Positions 37,311 to 50,072 are shown, numbered from the stretch's first letter. The stretch is DNA of 64,000 bases from Daphnia pulex (GCF_021134715.1 NC_060023.1:8556001-8620000); one strand, 5' to 3'. Made by a program: numbers and translations. The notes: generated from the letters alone by a model not told the origin.

Positions 37311-40300
37311 CGAGTCTAATACGAGACTTCAACTGATACCATTATGTTAATGAACATTTTTCTTGATCAATCCATGTGTACTTATGGATCAAATAAAATT
37401 CTTTTCGAGCTCACTTTCTATTTGTTATTTAAAAATTATTATAATTGCAGACCTTTAATTTTTTGCTAAGTAAAAAATTGTCAAGTTCATGTTAATCTAC
37501 TGGATACATGATTAGTTACTTGGTGACTGGCTAGTCTCTTGATGGATCATTACTGGTAATCAGCTGCAACTCACGCCAGAATCCAGTTCACTTAACCGGT
37601 CTTAACCCAGTTGGCTGGGCGCATGAAAGCCAACAGTCTAAAGTGACTAGCTGCTGGACGAGCCCAGCTAGTGTCCAGTTCTATATTTGTAGATCACGTA
37701 CGCCTTTACATATGCATTTGTCACGCAGAAGAGGAAACCGAAACATGGCGATGATGAGAGTACAGCCGGAGCAGAGCCTATACAACCCCGCAGCCGAAAG
37801 CCCTTTGAACGCAAATGCTGACCAACGATGATTGGCGCTATAAATATCAGCTGCCATCACTACCACAGCAGCAGTCGGTGTATTTCGCCTTTGAGGATCG
37901 AATGAAAAATAAGACACACGGACTGACACGTCGTGTGTATTTTATAGCTCAGACATTATAAGTAATAATAGAAATTTGAATGGTTGTTTTTGAAAGTTGA
38001 TATAGATCATCATAGGCTGGGGACAAATAGAGAGACTGAAATGTTCAGTAGTTGTCGAAAACACTGAGAGACTATCCTAAAAATGTATAGGGGGGAAATT
38101 ATGAGATTATATAATCAAAAAGGGGAAACAGAGAAAAAGTCGACAAGCGAAAAGATGGTTTTTTGAAATAAAAACGGCGGGAAGTCGAGAGACATTTTTC
38201 AACTCTGTTCCGTCCGCCATCGTAATAATTAAATAATTTAGAAAAGGAGAGAAAAAAAAATTGGATTTCTTTACAAGCAGTTGAGAGAAAATAATCAACA
38301 CGCGCACTGGTGGGAAAATAAGTGTCGGGATTGTCTGAAGCCGATTGAAAAAAAAATGTGAACGCACAATATCAAAATCATGCGCCGGTCAATAAAATAG
38401 TAAATAATAAGGGAGAGAGATGTGGTTTTTGATTGGGTGTACAGTTGGGATAGTAGATGTGATTGTTTCCAATTGATGTCGTCATTTTTTGAAGAAATTT
38501 GTTCCAACAGTTGAAAATATACGAGAGAGAGGACACACTTCAAGTCAAAGGGGGCATTCAAGGAAGAAAGGTTCAACCCAAATTCTTGTTTTTCTTTGGT
38601 TTAAATAATTCAAAACAAATTAGAAGGTGTAAAATAGGTGACAGTTTCCGCATTCCGTCTTGACGGGTCTCAAAGGCCGATGGAGTATGTATAAACGGCT
38701 GGCGTGTGTGTTACATTTTTATTTTATATGTTTTTTACCTTCTGGTTGGCCCAAAATGAATTGGATGAAATATGGAAATTGCGCGGATTGTTCTCCGTCC
38801 CTTCAATGCCCCAAGATCCTCTTCGTGGTGGTGTGCGCGCGACTGCTTTACATCTAATTCAATTTCATTCAAAAAGAAACAACAGAATTTTATCCACCAT
38901 TCAAATATTCCCGCTGAAAATTGAAAGGAGCAAGCAAGAAACAAGTGAAGAAGTATAAATAATGTACGATGCACGGACGACATATCCATTTGAAGCGCCA
39001 ATTTTGGTTTGAAATCAAATTGTTGGAGATAATAAGCAGAGATGAATAAGAAGAAGAAGAACTTTTCTATCTTTAGACGGACAACGACAAGTCAATCGAA
39101 CTAATATAGAAAGAATAAAAAGGAGCTGACGCCAAGTTATTAGACAACGGATATCCATCATGCAAACTGCTGGGGCTAGGAAAATGTAGTTCCAGAATAA
39201 TTTTCGAATGAGCAAAAAGTTATTTTTTTTTGTTCTTTTTTAGAAACGAAAAGAATAACGATTAGACTTGTGTAAGATGATGACATTCACGAGCCAAAAG
39301 TGGCAGCTGCTTGACCTTATATATCCTACCCCCTTTTTACCAAGTCCCGAAATAAGCGCCAGAAAACTCATCACGGGTGTGTGTGTGTTTTTTCAAAAAA
39401 AAAATTCTTATTTTTTTAAGTTTTTCGCCGAGTTGGCGCTTTTTTTGTGTGTGCAATGGCATTAAAGAAAAATCCCCATTTTACCCTTTTTAAAAAGATC
39501 ACACACACACCAAACGTAAACAATAAACATACACGCCATCAGTCCGGCGGCAGCAGCATCTTTTCTTTTGCGCCTGCGCTCCGAAATTTCCCCAAGTGTC
39601 CGGCGAAACTTTAAAAAATAAAAAAGGAAAAAAAACGGGCCAACGAAAAAGTAAAAAAAAGTAGACGAGTTCTGTTGAAAGGTTTGTACGCGGCACGTGT
39701 GGCAAGGCTCTAAAAGTAGTGCTGGGCCGGGCCAAAAAAGTCGAGAAGATGATGATGATGGTCGGGTGAAACTTGTACGGTGAACGAACCGCAGCAACTG
39801 TGAGGTCTAAATTGGTGGTCCCGGTAACACCACTCGCGACCTCTTCTCTGCCCGTCCGTTTTGGCGCTTGACGAGGGAAAATAAAAATGTTTGACACAGA
39901 GAAGCCAGCAGCAGTAGCGCTGGGCTTTTTTTATTTAATTTTAGCTGATGGGGTTAGACGCCGGTTTAGACCCGGTGACATTCGAAAGTGAAACATGTAT
40001 CGTCTGCCGGCCCGTGGAAAACGGCGGTATCAAAGGGTCCCAGCATATCCGACAGGCAAAAGACAAATGTTGAGCGGACGACAGGTAGCAGCTAGCCGCC
40101 CAGTCGCAAATAGATAGGAGAGAAAATAATAATAATAAGCCATGCATCTTTTTAAAATTTTAAAACAGATGCCCATGCTGAGAACTGCCATGGCCGGCGC
40201 GGACTCGATGCAATTTGCTTTTTTGTTTGTGTTGACGATGCGCTGATTTATGTGGTTGGGCGTTTTTTTTTTTAATAATATCTACACACGAGACGACAGA

Positions 40301-40704
40301 TAGCGACAGGCCAAGTTTTTTGTTGTGTCTGCGGGGATTTTTGGCTTTTGAATTTCTTTTATTTTAAATTTTGTTGGCTACTAAGACTGGAGATACACAT
40401 TGAAACTAGCTCGACTGAGATGTATATACCTGGACATCCGCTAATACGAAAACGCGATTTGGTGTTGTTGAATGGGGAGACATTTGTGTGTGTGTGTGTG
40501 GGTGATGATTTTGGTGAAGTGGCGCCGCGTGAGAAATTCGTTTCTTTTTGTTTGTTTGTTTCGAATTGGCTTTTTATTTAAAATGCCTGTAGGAAATTTC
40601 GTATTTCAAACGAAAATAAATAATCAGATATTTAATTACATTGTTGGTGGTTGGAATTTGTATATTGGTGTTAAAATGAATGAAAACAATTCGGGTTATT
40701 ATTA
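37311..40704. other. Spacer after the cluster, no clear gene
   Basis: The first part contains the 3' end of gene E (polyadenylation-type AATAAA near 37390). A GC-richer part at 37560-37870 carries inverted repeats (CTGGAC/GTCCAG) and a TATAAATA at 37839-37846, followed by CCATCACT and AGCAGCAG, which looks like a promoter core. No matching long gene was found downstream. The rest is AT-rich with short frames only. A minus-strand frame around 39990-40080 has a balanced composition, but its splice signals are weak. Confidence 0.5.
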
Positions 40705-40836
40705 TTATGTAAAGTTGGAAGAATAAGAAGGATCTCTTACCCCTTCGTAGAGGAGCCAAAGGAGAGAGAGAAGCAGAATGATGACGACGTAGTTGATGAT
40801 GAGCGATTTGGCGTGGGCGTGTTCTGGGTTATTCAT
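40705..40836 (-). CDS. Candidate short membrane peptide, or first coding exon of a type II membrane protein
   Basis: A 43-residue frame on the minus strand begins MNNPEHAHAKS and has one strongly hydrophobic segment (about residues 12-29) rich in Ile, Leu and Val, then a short polar end. Read through, it would be a single-pass micropeptide. A good donor (GGGTAAGAG) after LYEG would instead make it the first exon of a longer protein with an N-terminal signal anchor. No downstream exon could be identified. Composition is unlike the low-complexity frames around it. No family assigned. Confidence 0.35.
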   Translation of the reverse strand: MNNPEHAHAKSLIINYVVIILLLSLLWLLYEGVRDPSYSSNFT

Positions 40837-42022
40837 TTTTCTATAACCTTCCTGGACGGATTTCGAAGCGCTCAATTCAAATGAAAGAGTTGGAACCCTG
40901 GACTTTTGTTTGTTTTCCCTTTCACAAAAAGGATCGGAGATGGGAAAGATTGAAGAACTTGTGTGTGCGCAAATGGACAAATGGCAACTGAAACGGATGG
41001 CCGAGAGTCCGAGATGGTCGGAGGTTGAAGTTGATCTGCGACGCTCCTACCAACAGCTCCTGGATCAAGTATAGCGGCTGGTCGATTTTTTTCTTTTTTG
41101 ACTTGTAAAGAGCGCCGTGAGCGGTCGGGAGGTGGTACAGTTGGTGGGAGGGTTATTGAGAAGGGCCAGTTTGGCACGGGCTCACAAAGTCTCGTCTTAT
41201 GTCGAGAGTGCGCCGTGTGCGGAGGGGAGAAAAATCTATTTAAACGACGCCAAAGTGTATAGCGCCGGAGCGGAAGAAAACGAGCGGAGAGAGAGAGCAG
41301 AAGGAACGCGCAGATAAATAGATGGGAGGCAGGAAAAAAAAAGGAGTCGAAAGGTGAAGAGAAAAGAAAAAAAACTTTAACGTGTTTATTAAACCCGGGA
41401 CCATTCCAAATGTGGACCAAAAGGGTAGCAGCAGCTATACCGTGAGTAGTACAGCGTAGCGCCCTGCTGGCATCTCTGTATGGATAACATATACTCTCTA
41501 TAATAACACAAGTAGACAAAAAAAGGGCGTGGTTCTCCTATATATAGTCATATGGTAAAATTCCTAATGAAAGATTTGAATTTTGGCGCTAAATCAAAAT
41601 TTTTCAAATTTCTTTAATTATGCAGCACCTCAATTCGGTGCGTGTCTCTTGTATTTTAATTCCAATAGTTATTAGGCGTTATTAAATTACACAAAGTTCG
41701 ATTTCATTCAGTTTCGAGATTTAAAAAAAAAACATAAAACAAAATTACAAGAAGGTAAATAATAATTCAACAGGGAAAAGAAGAGTTTTCACTATATGCC
41801 ATCCCCCATGGTATACCAATCCATCATCACTTTAACAATAAAATTCTTATATAACTAATAATAATAATAATAATTTGTTTGATTTTCTTTTTTCAAAAAT
41901 GATATAATAAACCTCCACGATATCATCATCATATCTTATATAATCAACCGAGATTGTTCTTTTTTTTCTCTCCGTATAAATAAATAAATCTAAATAAGAA
42001 AGAAGCGGATGACGTCGGGGCT
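40837..42022. other. Spacer upstream of the short membrane ORF
   Basis: Contains a GC-richer block at 40980-41330 with purine-rich tracts, and AT-rich DNA with an (ATA)n run near 41858-41873. The minus-strand frame 40872-41519 is open but low in complexity and has no family signature. The segment may hold the promoter for the short membrane ORF. Confidence 0.5.
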
Positions 42023-44920
42023 CTAAATAGAGTGGAGGAAAGAGACGGGCGCCAGGAGGAGGAGCAGCGTGAGGACGGGCCACGAAGAGACGACGCCTCG
42101 GGACGACAACAACGACGACGACGACGATGCGTGTTGTTGTTGTTGTTGATTATGTTGACGAGAGGACACGAATTCCGTCTCGTCGACGCTGCGCGGCTGC
42201 TCCGACTCCACTCCGTCGCTGCGATCCAGCGCCTGCTCGGACGGCTCGTAATTGTTGTAAGTGGCCAGCGACGGATCGACTTTGGGCGTTGGCTGTTCGC
42301 AATCGATTTCGTGCTCGGTTCCGGGCTCGTAACTCAGACAATATCCCTGTCGAAATAATTGTATTCAATGTTTTGAATTTTATTTTTCAATTCATTTCGT
42401 AAAAATTTTACTTGGATCAATGGGCCGGCCATAGTGTCCAGGAATCCCCGTGTGAATGAAGCTGACCATTTTTTAAAAATAGAATCGAATAATAGGCCAT
42501 TAAAAAAAGAAAGATAAATGGGACGAAGAATTCAGATAATAATAAATGGGGGGCGCTAATACTGACCAGTTTGAACTCCGCACGTGCCGGCGACAACTGC
42601 TTGGGAGCACTTCATGTAATTTTGGAACGAACTATTTTTATATAGCCACAGCACACACGGCCAGGCGTGTCAAGTGCGTTGTTTCATTTGTCAAAAATTA
42701 AAAAAACAAAAGAAAAAGGTTTTAAAAAAATTATTTTGATGGGTTTCTCATGAAATTGAAGTAATAATCATAATCATAATAATACCAGCAGAGTTTTTTG
42801 GAATTCTCAACTGGGTCATCGACGACGGTGGGACCTCCGCCCAGAGTGGCTGCTGCCCCGTTGGCCTGGTTGTTGTTGCTGCTGCTGTGCTCCCGCACGT
42901 GACTCTGGTATTCGACGGCGCATCGCTCGTATCCCGACTGGACATCTCTCATGCACGGAGCGTGCATCAAATATTCTATTCAAAATAGGAATATCAACAG
43001 TTATGCATAATTAGGTTCTTCATTATTTTGTTGGGAACGTGTGTGATAAAATTTCAACCTTTTTGGTAATCTTCGTCTTCGCACAAATCGACAATGACCT
43101 GCTTGGTGCCGGCGTAGAGCATGTGGAAGAATTCACGATGCTGGGCGTCCAGGCAGCGCGACGTGAAATTGTCGATGCATCTCAAACCGTCGATCAATTT
43201 CCTATTTTAAATTCAAATAATTAATTTTTGAAAAGTTGGCGGGAAAAAAAAACAAATTTGAAATTAATAGATAATAAAAGATCATTTGGAAATGGGCGAA
43301 AAAAAAAACAAATAAAAATTTTTAAGGACTCGCATCAAAGCGTGTGATGATCTTCACGGTCACGAGAGATGCGTGAAAATATAAAAACACAGCAGTCTCC
43401 CCGCGTATAGCGTCCCAGCACTTGAGTGTGTGCTGTGGCCGCGCGCTATTTTCTATATTTATAGACGCCAAAACAATTTGAGAGTGCGCAACCTCAAACA
43501 ACAACAACACCGTCGAATTTCTGGTGTTTTTTTGAAGTGTGTTGGGGAGACAGAAAGAAGAAGAAGCTAAGACAAATCTTGTGTGTGTTTTTCTCGACCA
43601 TTTTTCTTCTGCGCCTTTTTGAAACGGAGCCAAAAGAAAGTTTGGAGTGGCTCTAGAAGTGAGAAGATAAAGCGGGATAGACTCCCGCCGGGCGCTGCAG
43701 TACGGACTATAGTAAACTATCGCGACTAGCTCTCTAATGACTTCCGTCTGACTTGATCCACCTGATTCCCCCCCATCGTCGTCGTCGCTATATGCCAACC
43801 GAAACAGCCCAAAAGGGGCACCTTAGTTAGTGCGGACGGAACCCCCATTTCTTCTTCTTCTTCTGTTTTCACGCGCTGTTATTTGTCTTGTCCGCTCTTT
43901 GCTGGTGCCATTGCGCGGGCAACACTTTGAAGGAAAACAAACGCACCAAAGCCAACAGCAACAATCAACGTGAAATTTGTCTTCTTCTTCTCCGGGGCTA
44001 GGAATAGAATAAGAGCAGCCAACACACAAATCAGGATCGTAATTCCATCAACCTGATTGCGCTGCTGCTGTTGTTCACCTGTCTGAAACGTCCCGTTATC
44101 CAATTAATGCCCATCGTTTAGTTTCACACCTTTAGATATTAGTCGATTGCAACGATGCCAAGTTCGTTTTTCGGAACGAATTTTGGTTTGAAATTCAATT
44201 GAAATGCCCCGGTTTCTTGTTTTTACGTCAATGAACTGCAACAACTGAAACGTTGAGTTTTGTACGTACTTTAATAATAATATGTAATCGCATTTTCTTT
44301 CTTTTTCCCTTGCGGATGAATCATTCTGATGATGCCCTTCTTCTGATCACGTTTTTAGCTTCCGGACACTCGCACACACCAAATAAAATAAAAAAAGGAC
44401 GACCCAGCCGGTTTTTTTGTGTTTACTCCCGTCTGAGAATGTGCGTCTGACGTCACGAATTCACGAGTTTAACCCAGCCGAAAAAGAAATGAATGACTTT
44501 GTAGATATAAGAGTCGCGCAATCAAAATAGAACATCTCAGATCAAAAAATATCACAAGATAAAATAAAATAAAATAAAATAAAATAAAATAAAATAAAAC
44601 TGACGGGCAGAGGGTGTTGAGCTCTTGCTGGGAGGCGGCGAAGCCGAGGTCTCGGTTGTTGGTCAGGACTTTGAGCGGGTCGGTGCACCGTGTCAGGGAA
44701 TCCTGTTGGCACGAAGCTGCCCGTAATCCTAAGGCCGTATTAGCTGCTGCCCGTCATCATCCAGCAGTCAACACACAAATTGAAATTTTATTCAAAATCA
44801 AAGCCCCAAAAAAAGGAAAATCGACAAACGGCGCTGCATGCTGATGGAGGACTCACCGTTGGCCGAAGCACACAAGACGACAACCAACAACAACACGCTC
44901 ACGCTGGGTAGAAACAACAT
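42023..44920 (-). CDS. Secreted Cys-rich protein, probably GPI-anchored
   Basis: Seven exons on the minus strand join in phase to about 319 residues: 44920-44857, 44728-44605, 43201-43059, 42975-42786, 42631-42567, 42461-42412 and 42346-42023. The first exon encodes a clean signal peptide (MLFLPSVSV, Leu/Val core, CASANG). The mature part has regularly spaced Cys pairs (CQQDSLTRC, LRCIDNFTSRC, CCSFQNYMKC, GTCG) and one NFT glycosylation site. A Gln/Ser-rich linker follows. The C-terminus is hydrophobic (SSWPVLTLLLLLAPVSFLHSI) with no cytosolic tail, which is typical of a GPI signal. The Cys spacing recalls the insect 27-kDa haemolymph glycoprotein type (DUF1397), but that assignment is tentative. 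Function unknown; a cell-surface role is inferred. Confidence 0.8.
43879..44103 (-). CDS. Possible nested small two-span membrane protein
   Basis: Inside the second intron of the GPI-anchored protein gene, on the same strand, an open frame encodes a polar, Gln-rich start (GEQQQQRNQ), a hydrophobic stretch (ITILICVLAALILFLA), a charged turn (PEKKK), a second stretch (FTLIVAVGFGAFVFLQ) and a basic end (AKSGQDK, stop at 43879-43881). It has no ATG in frame: an ATG at about 44111 is one base out of phase, and an in-frame stop lies just upstream of 44103. The start exon may lie upstream, with an acceptor near GTTTCAG. The two-span pattern is not low-complexity noise. Family unknown. Confidence 0.4.
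   Translation of the reverse strand: MDNGTFQTGEQQQQRNQVDGITILICVLAALILFLAPEKKKTNFTLIVAVGFGAFVFLQSVARAMAPAKSGQDK
44557..44599 (+). repeat. (AAAAT)n pentanucleotide repeat
   Basis: About eight tandem copies of a pentamer of the AAAAT type. They end a few bases from the splice donor of exon 2 (44604-44603 on the minus strand) of the GPI-anchored protein gene. Confidence 0.9.
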
Positions 44921-46385
44921 GTTGCTGGGCTATTATAAGATGTATAGCAAAGAGATATAAATATAATCACGCTTGCTTTGCTTTGCTTTGCTGCCGGAAT
45001 AACACGCACACAAACACACAACGGATGGTCGAGCGAGCGCAAGGCAACCGGAGAGAAGAAATTTCAACGCACCAACGAAATTTTTGACCAGCCAAATATA
45101 AGCCAATATAAGAATTTTGCTGTTGGGGGGAGAAGAAGCTGTTAAAAGGACAAGAATATAAACACGACCGATGGACACCGACGATCAGAAGCGACTGGAC
45201 GAGGATGAGAACTGCACCCGGACAGGTATAGGTGCGCTCAGACGGGCATTATAACAACCAGCGGAAAAATATCCAAACAGAAACAGACGACCAGCAAGAA
45301 AAGGAGGAGGAATTGTGGCATTGCTGCAGTTGTTGCTCTTTTATTTTTTTTTTCCAGCCCCGGCAGCAAGTCGAGCGTGATTGGAAAAAAAAGAGGAGGA
45401 ATTTGAACGGGAGGAAGGTTTTTCTGGACACAGCAGAACCACCGTAACACAACACACAAGGACGGCCAGCGCCAGCAGTAGACACACACACACCGGGCGA
45501 ATCTTTCCAAGCTGTGGCTTTTCGGGTGTAGTAGAGAGAAAGAAGAAAATATACAACAACAACAACTAGAGTCGGGCCGGCGTGTGTGTGTGTAACACGG
45601 GCCGGCATGTAGGACGGTGCTGGTCTATAGCTGTACATGACGGAAAAAAAGAAATACAAGACAAAACCAGAACACGCCAGGTGGTGAATGTAGCCCTCGA
45701 CTTCTCTACGCATCGGATTCGAATGGTCTAAACAAAAGAAACGGACCCGCAGTAGCCCCTTGCGTGTAGACTTTTGTAATAGAGAAATTCCGATTTATTT
45801 CTTATATCTTTCCGTTGTAATAGAATGACGTAGAAAATAGATCAACTTTGATTCGATCAGGAATTGATTTGTTCGGCCTGATCGGATTTTTCGAATGGGG
45901 TTACGCAACAGGACTTGGATATAGTGGAAGGGGTTGTTGCTTGTTGGTGATGTATGTGATGCGCATATCGAGCATGAGACCAAAAAATGTTGTTGTTTCA
46001 TTTTTCTCAGACGAAAGAAACAATAATCCCCCGTTACTATGGCGACGCGATCGACCCAACAGAAAAACCAAAACTCGACCCGTTCACGCGCCAGGTGGCC
46101 GGGCGTGGACGGTGTACATAGCATTTCGAGTGTCCGCTGCTATAGTAACCGTACGTGTTCCAGTCGGCTACATTTTTGCTACGCAGTTTGATTCATTTTT
46201 TCATTTTTTCCTTCATTCTATTCAAATCATTTCGTTCGGTTGTTGTTGTTGTTGTTTTTTCCTCGTCAATCACGCTGGATGTGCTGGGCGGTCATCTGGC
46301 AGGAAGTTTTTCTTACTGGAACGTGACGATACCAGAAACCCATCTCTCTGATCGGTGCTACTGCTAGCTGGAACGGAGAGCCATA
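44921..46385. other. Head-to-head spacer between the GPI-anchored protein and CCDC112-like genes
   Basis: A 1.5-kb interval between divergent genes. It holds a short TTTGC repeat (about 44970-44992), purine-rich tracts and CA/GT runs near 45480-45600. The frames on both strands are repetitive. The part next to 46386 probably includes the 5' UTR of the plus-strand gene, with upstream non-coding sequence. No TATA box was evident for either gene. Confidence 0.55.
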
Positions 46386-49300
46386 ATGGATGAGGTACGG
46401 TGCGAGAGCTGGTCGATCGCCCGTCAATTGAACGCCCTCTACGAGTCGGTGGGCCACATTTGTGGCGTCCGTGTCACGGCGATAGACATCGGCCAGCAGC
46501 AGCGGGATCATCTGGTCCGACCGACATTGCTGCCACTGCCGACCGAAGACGACGATCGCCAACAGCTGCTGGAAGGATTGCGCCAACAGGACGGTCTCCT
46601 TCGTCAGCAGATTCGTGACCTCATTGCGAAATTGCCCATACGGACTCCCGCCGACCAGGTATAAAGCGACTTGTGTTAAATGACGTCACAAAATGTGTAC
46701 AATAATCCGCTTATTCGTTAAGCCCGGTTCTTTTAACGATCTCTTTAGCGTAGAAAGACAATAAGAGATGAGTATGTTACAAGTTTAGACGCAACTGTCG
46801 TTCAACTCATTGTTGAAATTTTTAACGGGAGTCGATTTTTGATGGTCATCGTGATAATTTTGATTGAATCATAAAAACGGCGGATAACGTTCGTTAGCTA
46901 CCGCGCATTCTTGTTCTAATAAATCAGCAACTGGGTTATTTCTTTTGTATTAAATTGATGGCAGTCAGTGGTATTATATTTACAAGGTTGATCAAGTTAT
47001 CGTCGATGTTCATTAGTTTCTTTTCTCGATCGTTACGAGCTCCATGAAATTCGGTTGATTTTCTTAAATGGACAAGTTATATAGGAGATACAATCTTTTA
47101 GGGTCATGGTTATGTAGTTACAACCGGTACTTTTAATTTTGAGTTTGTAGTTTTTGCGACTCTCGGGATTTCCCAGTGTGTGTCCAGGAAAGAAAAAATA
47201 AAAATAAAACCGACGATAAAAGTTCCAAATTTTTCAATGGGTTAACGCACCGTTGGCCGCCGATGAATGAAAACGTTTAATGCGTCCATTTCCAGCAACT
47301 TGGTTTATGGATATGTTGGAAACTGTGCGCCCGCGCTGCTGGACAGGCGGAGATATTGTGTTGCTGGCCAGCAGCAATCAGTTAGGGAAATCGTGACGAC
47401 GAAATTGTCTTGATTAAACGCTTGATAAAAGAGATGGCCAACGTCAGTTTGTTATATAGTGAATAACGAGCGCTGGATGAAATAATCAGGGCCCAGCTGA
47501 TGCTGGGCAGTATAAATCATCTGGGTCCATCACTGAGCCATCGCAGCAGCAGGTCTATATATATAATATGTAACACCCACTACCACAAAGTCTAACAACG
47601 GGGTCCTGCTGCTGGACGTGGCTGGACGTGATTAACGTCGTCTCTTTAATGATCCGGCAGGCGGTGACCAGTGGTGGAACGGCATCAGCGCCGGCGGCCG
47701 AAGCGCTCCGGCACTTCCTCGTCTCCAACGGCGGCGAAACGGGCGGCTGGGACGCCCGGGATCACGGCCTTTTCCTCCAGTGGCGCTCCAGATTTAGAAA
47801 CAATCGGCAGACCTTCGTCTCGGCCGTCTGCGACACGGTGCCAGGTGAGGATCTGTATAATGTACACATCTCGGTTTTTCAATCACGGAACTTGATGCGT
47901 GAAATAATAATTACACCGGGAAATTCAAACGTGGTTACCAATAATACCAAACAAACGGGTTTTTTTTTCTCGTGAATCTCTCACGCTGTGACGTCGACCC
48001 AACACTCGGGCGCGATGGATGGATGGTAAACCGTAAGCTACACGCATCCAGCAGCTGCCGTCCATACAGAAAGTGACGTCCATTTCCTCTAAATACGAAT
48101 CAGCGTGACGAAAAAGAACAACCGGCCAGTTGTCCCGATTTGACTCAATTTCTCTATTGATGGACACACGTATACAATCAGTGAGAGATAATCACGCGCC
48201 ATTGCCAAATCATTATTTAGCCAAAAAAAAACGTTTTTTTTTTGAGGGAGGTTCTCTGAACGAATTGAAAAGAAAAATTACAAACGGGAAATGACCGACA
48301 AGAATTCCAAACTTGGTGGGGAATATGATATGCGATATGCCCATCTCATTATCCCGTTATACATGCGTGGAATCTAATCAATGCGATTTACGGCCAACAC
48401 AACAACACATGGCGTGTGAAAAAGTGGCGTCCAATTTAGGAATCGCTCCAGTTTTTGTTCTTTTCCATCGACTTAATTATTTAAAAAACCAAAACCAGAA
48501 AAAGAAATGGCGGTTTTTTTAAATTCATTCGGACAGGTAAGAACGCGGCCCAGGTGGAAGCCCACGAGAAGTGGTACCAGAATTTGCAGAGATTGCGTCG
48601 GGAGCAGCGACAGGAGTTGGACGAGTGGAAACGCCAGAAGAAATTGGCGGACGAGGAAGAGCGGAAATCGGCGTCGACGGAATTCCGGCAACAGCAAGAA
48701 AGCGACGCCTGGGTCGCCCAGTGGCGCCGCCAACGCGAAACTGTGCGCAAGAACCTCGACCGCTGGAAGGTAGCACATCATTAGCGTGACTGATGGAACG
48801 ACAGACTAAATGACATCATCCGCATATATCCATCAATTTTAAATGTTTATCTGAAATTATTTGGCAGGAGGAAAAGGCTTTAAAAGCGGCCGAAGAGCCG
48901 GCCAATGCGGACGAGTTGGTGGAGGAAGAGCGTAAGAAAGCGGAAGCTGAGCAACGACGCCGGATGGATCAGCAATACCAGAAACTGGTGGCCTATTTGT
49001 GGCGGATGGAGCAAGAAACGGCCAAAGTGGCGGCGGAGACGGCTGACGAATATTTGGCCCGGCTGGCCAGGAAGGAGAAATCTCAGTCGGGCAACAGCCG
49101 AAACCTGCAGCTGATGGCCGAACAAAGGCAGGAGCGTGACCGGCAATGGCTGGAGCAGCGACGCCGCCAGCTGTTGACTCGCCAACAACAACAACAACAG
49201 CAGCAGCCACCCAAAGTGGCGTCACTCAAACGGGCGGTGTCGGTGCCACGAGATCCGCAGCGTCTCCTCCGACCCACATCCGCATACATGGCCCGGCTCC

Positions 49301-50072
49301 TACCTGCCCATAATGACGATGCTGTGCCGTCAGTCAAACAGCGGCCGGCCGAATCCTACATCCTGGACATCCAGTCCAAGTCAGTCCATTTCCGGTTTAT
49401 TCTTTTGTTTTTTTAAAAAGTATCGCGCCATTTCATTCGAAAAAAGACAGTTGAAGACACAAATAAATTGTTCCATTGACTGCTGGATGCACCCTGGGTT
49501 ATATTATATTCTCACGTAATCAGCAAGCCGTAACACATATGGCCTGGATTTGATCGTTAATTCTTTTTGAGTATAAAAGAAAAAAAATTGTCAAATCTCC
49601 TATTTGTCTCGCCCCTTTTTTCTACGGTGTTATCTTTCATTGGCCAGCTGCGCGTCATTTCGTCATAGCGTCATCCAGTCAGCTTTAACGGCTCATAACC
49701 CACTTCCTTATGGCGCACACACGTCACGTGACTTTTGAAAAGGCACTAGTAAGCTGATTGTGGGTCATTAAAACAAAAGAGAGGGAAGAAAAATAAACTT
49801 AGCATCTCCAGTGTGGATTTATCCACATGCTAAAAAGAGAGACGACAGCATATGGGGCCGAAATAGACGTGCGCAACGGGACCGTATTTATAAGGCGGTC
49901 GGCACTAAACCGATTTTATTTTAGAATTAATGGGGAATATAAAGATAATCCTAAATTCATTTTCCATATTTGTTAATTCGCTTTAGTTTATTCTCGGTTT
50001 TTCTGACGAAGTTTATTTTTATTTGTGAAACTCAGAACGGTGCCGAGTTGGCGACAACTGTCAAGCCGATGA
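46386..50072 (+). CDS. CCDC112: Coiled-coil protein, CCDC112-like
   Basis: Five exons, 46386-46658, 47661-47844, 48537-48769, 48868-49379 and 50036-50072, join in phase to about 412 residues. The hallmark segment is WDARDH..F..W, then VCDTVPGK, then a VEAHEKWYQNL helix leading into a long Arg/Glu/Gln-rich coiled coil. This order resembles the vertebrate CCDC112/CCDC148 type of coiled-coil proteins; CCDC112 is a centriolar satellite component. A Gln run (eight residues) interrupts the coil, and the C-terminus ends with a conserved-looking VPSWRQ motif supplied by the short last exon. The start is the first ATG of the exon; further 5' exons are possible. Intron 1 (1.0 kb) contains a TATA-like core. 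A role at centrosomes or cilia is inferred from the family only. Confidence 0.72.
47511..47552 (+). promoter_or_regulatory. TATA-type promoter core inside intron 1 of the CCDC112-like gene
   Basis: TATAAAT at 47511-47517 is followed by CCATCACT (47527-47534) and AGCAGCAG (about 47545-47552). The same order occurs at 37839-37873. It could be an internal start for a shorter transcript or a chance match. Confidence 0.35.

Noticed and set aside
39940-40147. Minus-strand frames with Cys and balanced composition as an exon after the short membrane ORF
   Set aside because: The only acceptor-like AG has no pyrimidine tract, and the join gives no recognisable protein.
40872-41519. 215-codon minus-strand open frame
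   Set aside because: Composition is dominated by repeats of Phe, Ser and Pro, with no domain, splice pattern or family match.
48473-49337. Several long minus-strand frames
   Set aside because: They are antisense shadows of the CCDC112-like coiled-coil exons, whose GC-rich codons leave the opposite strand open.
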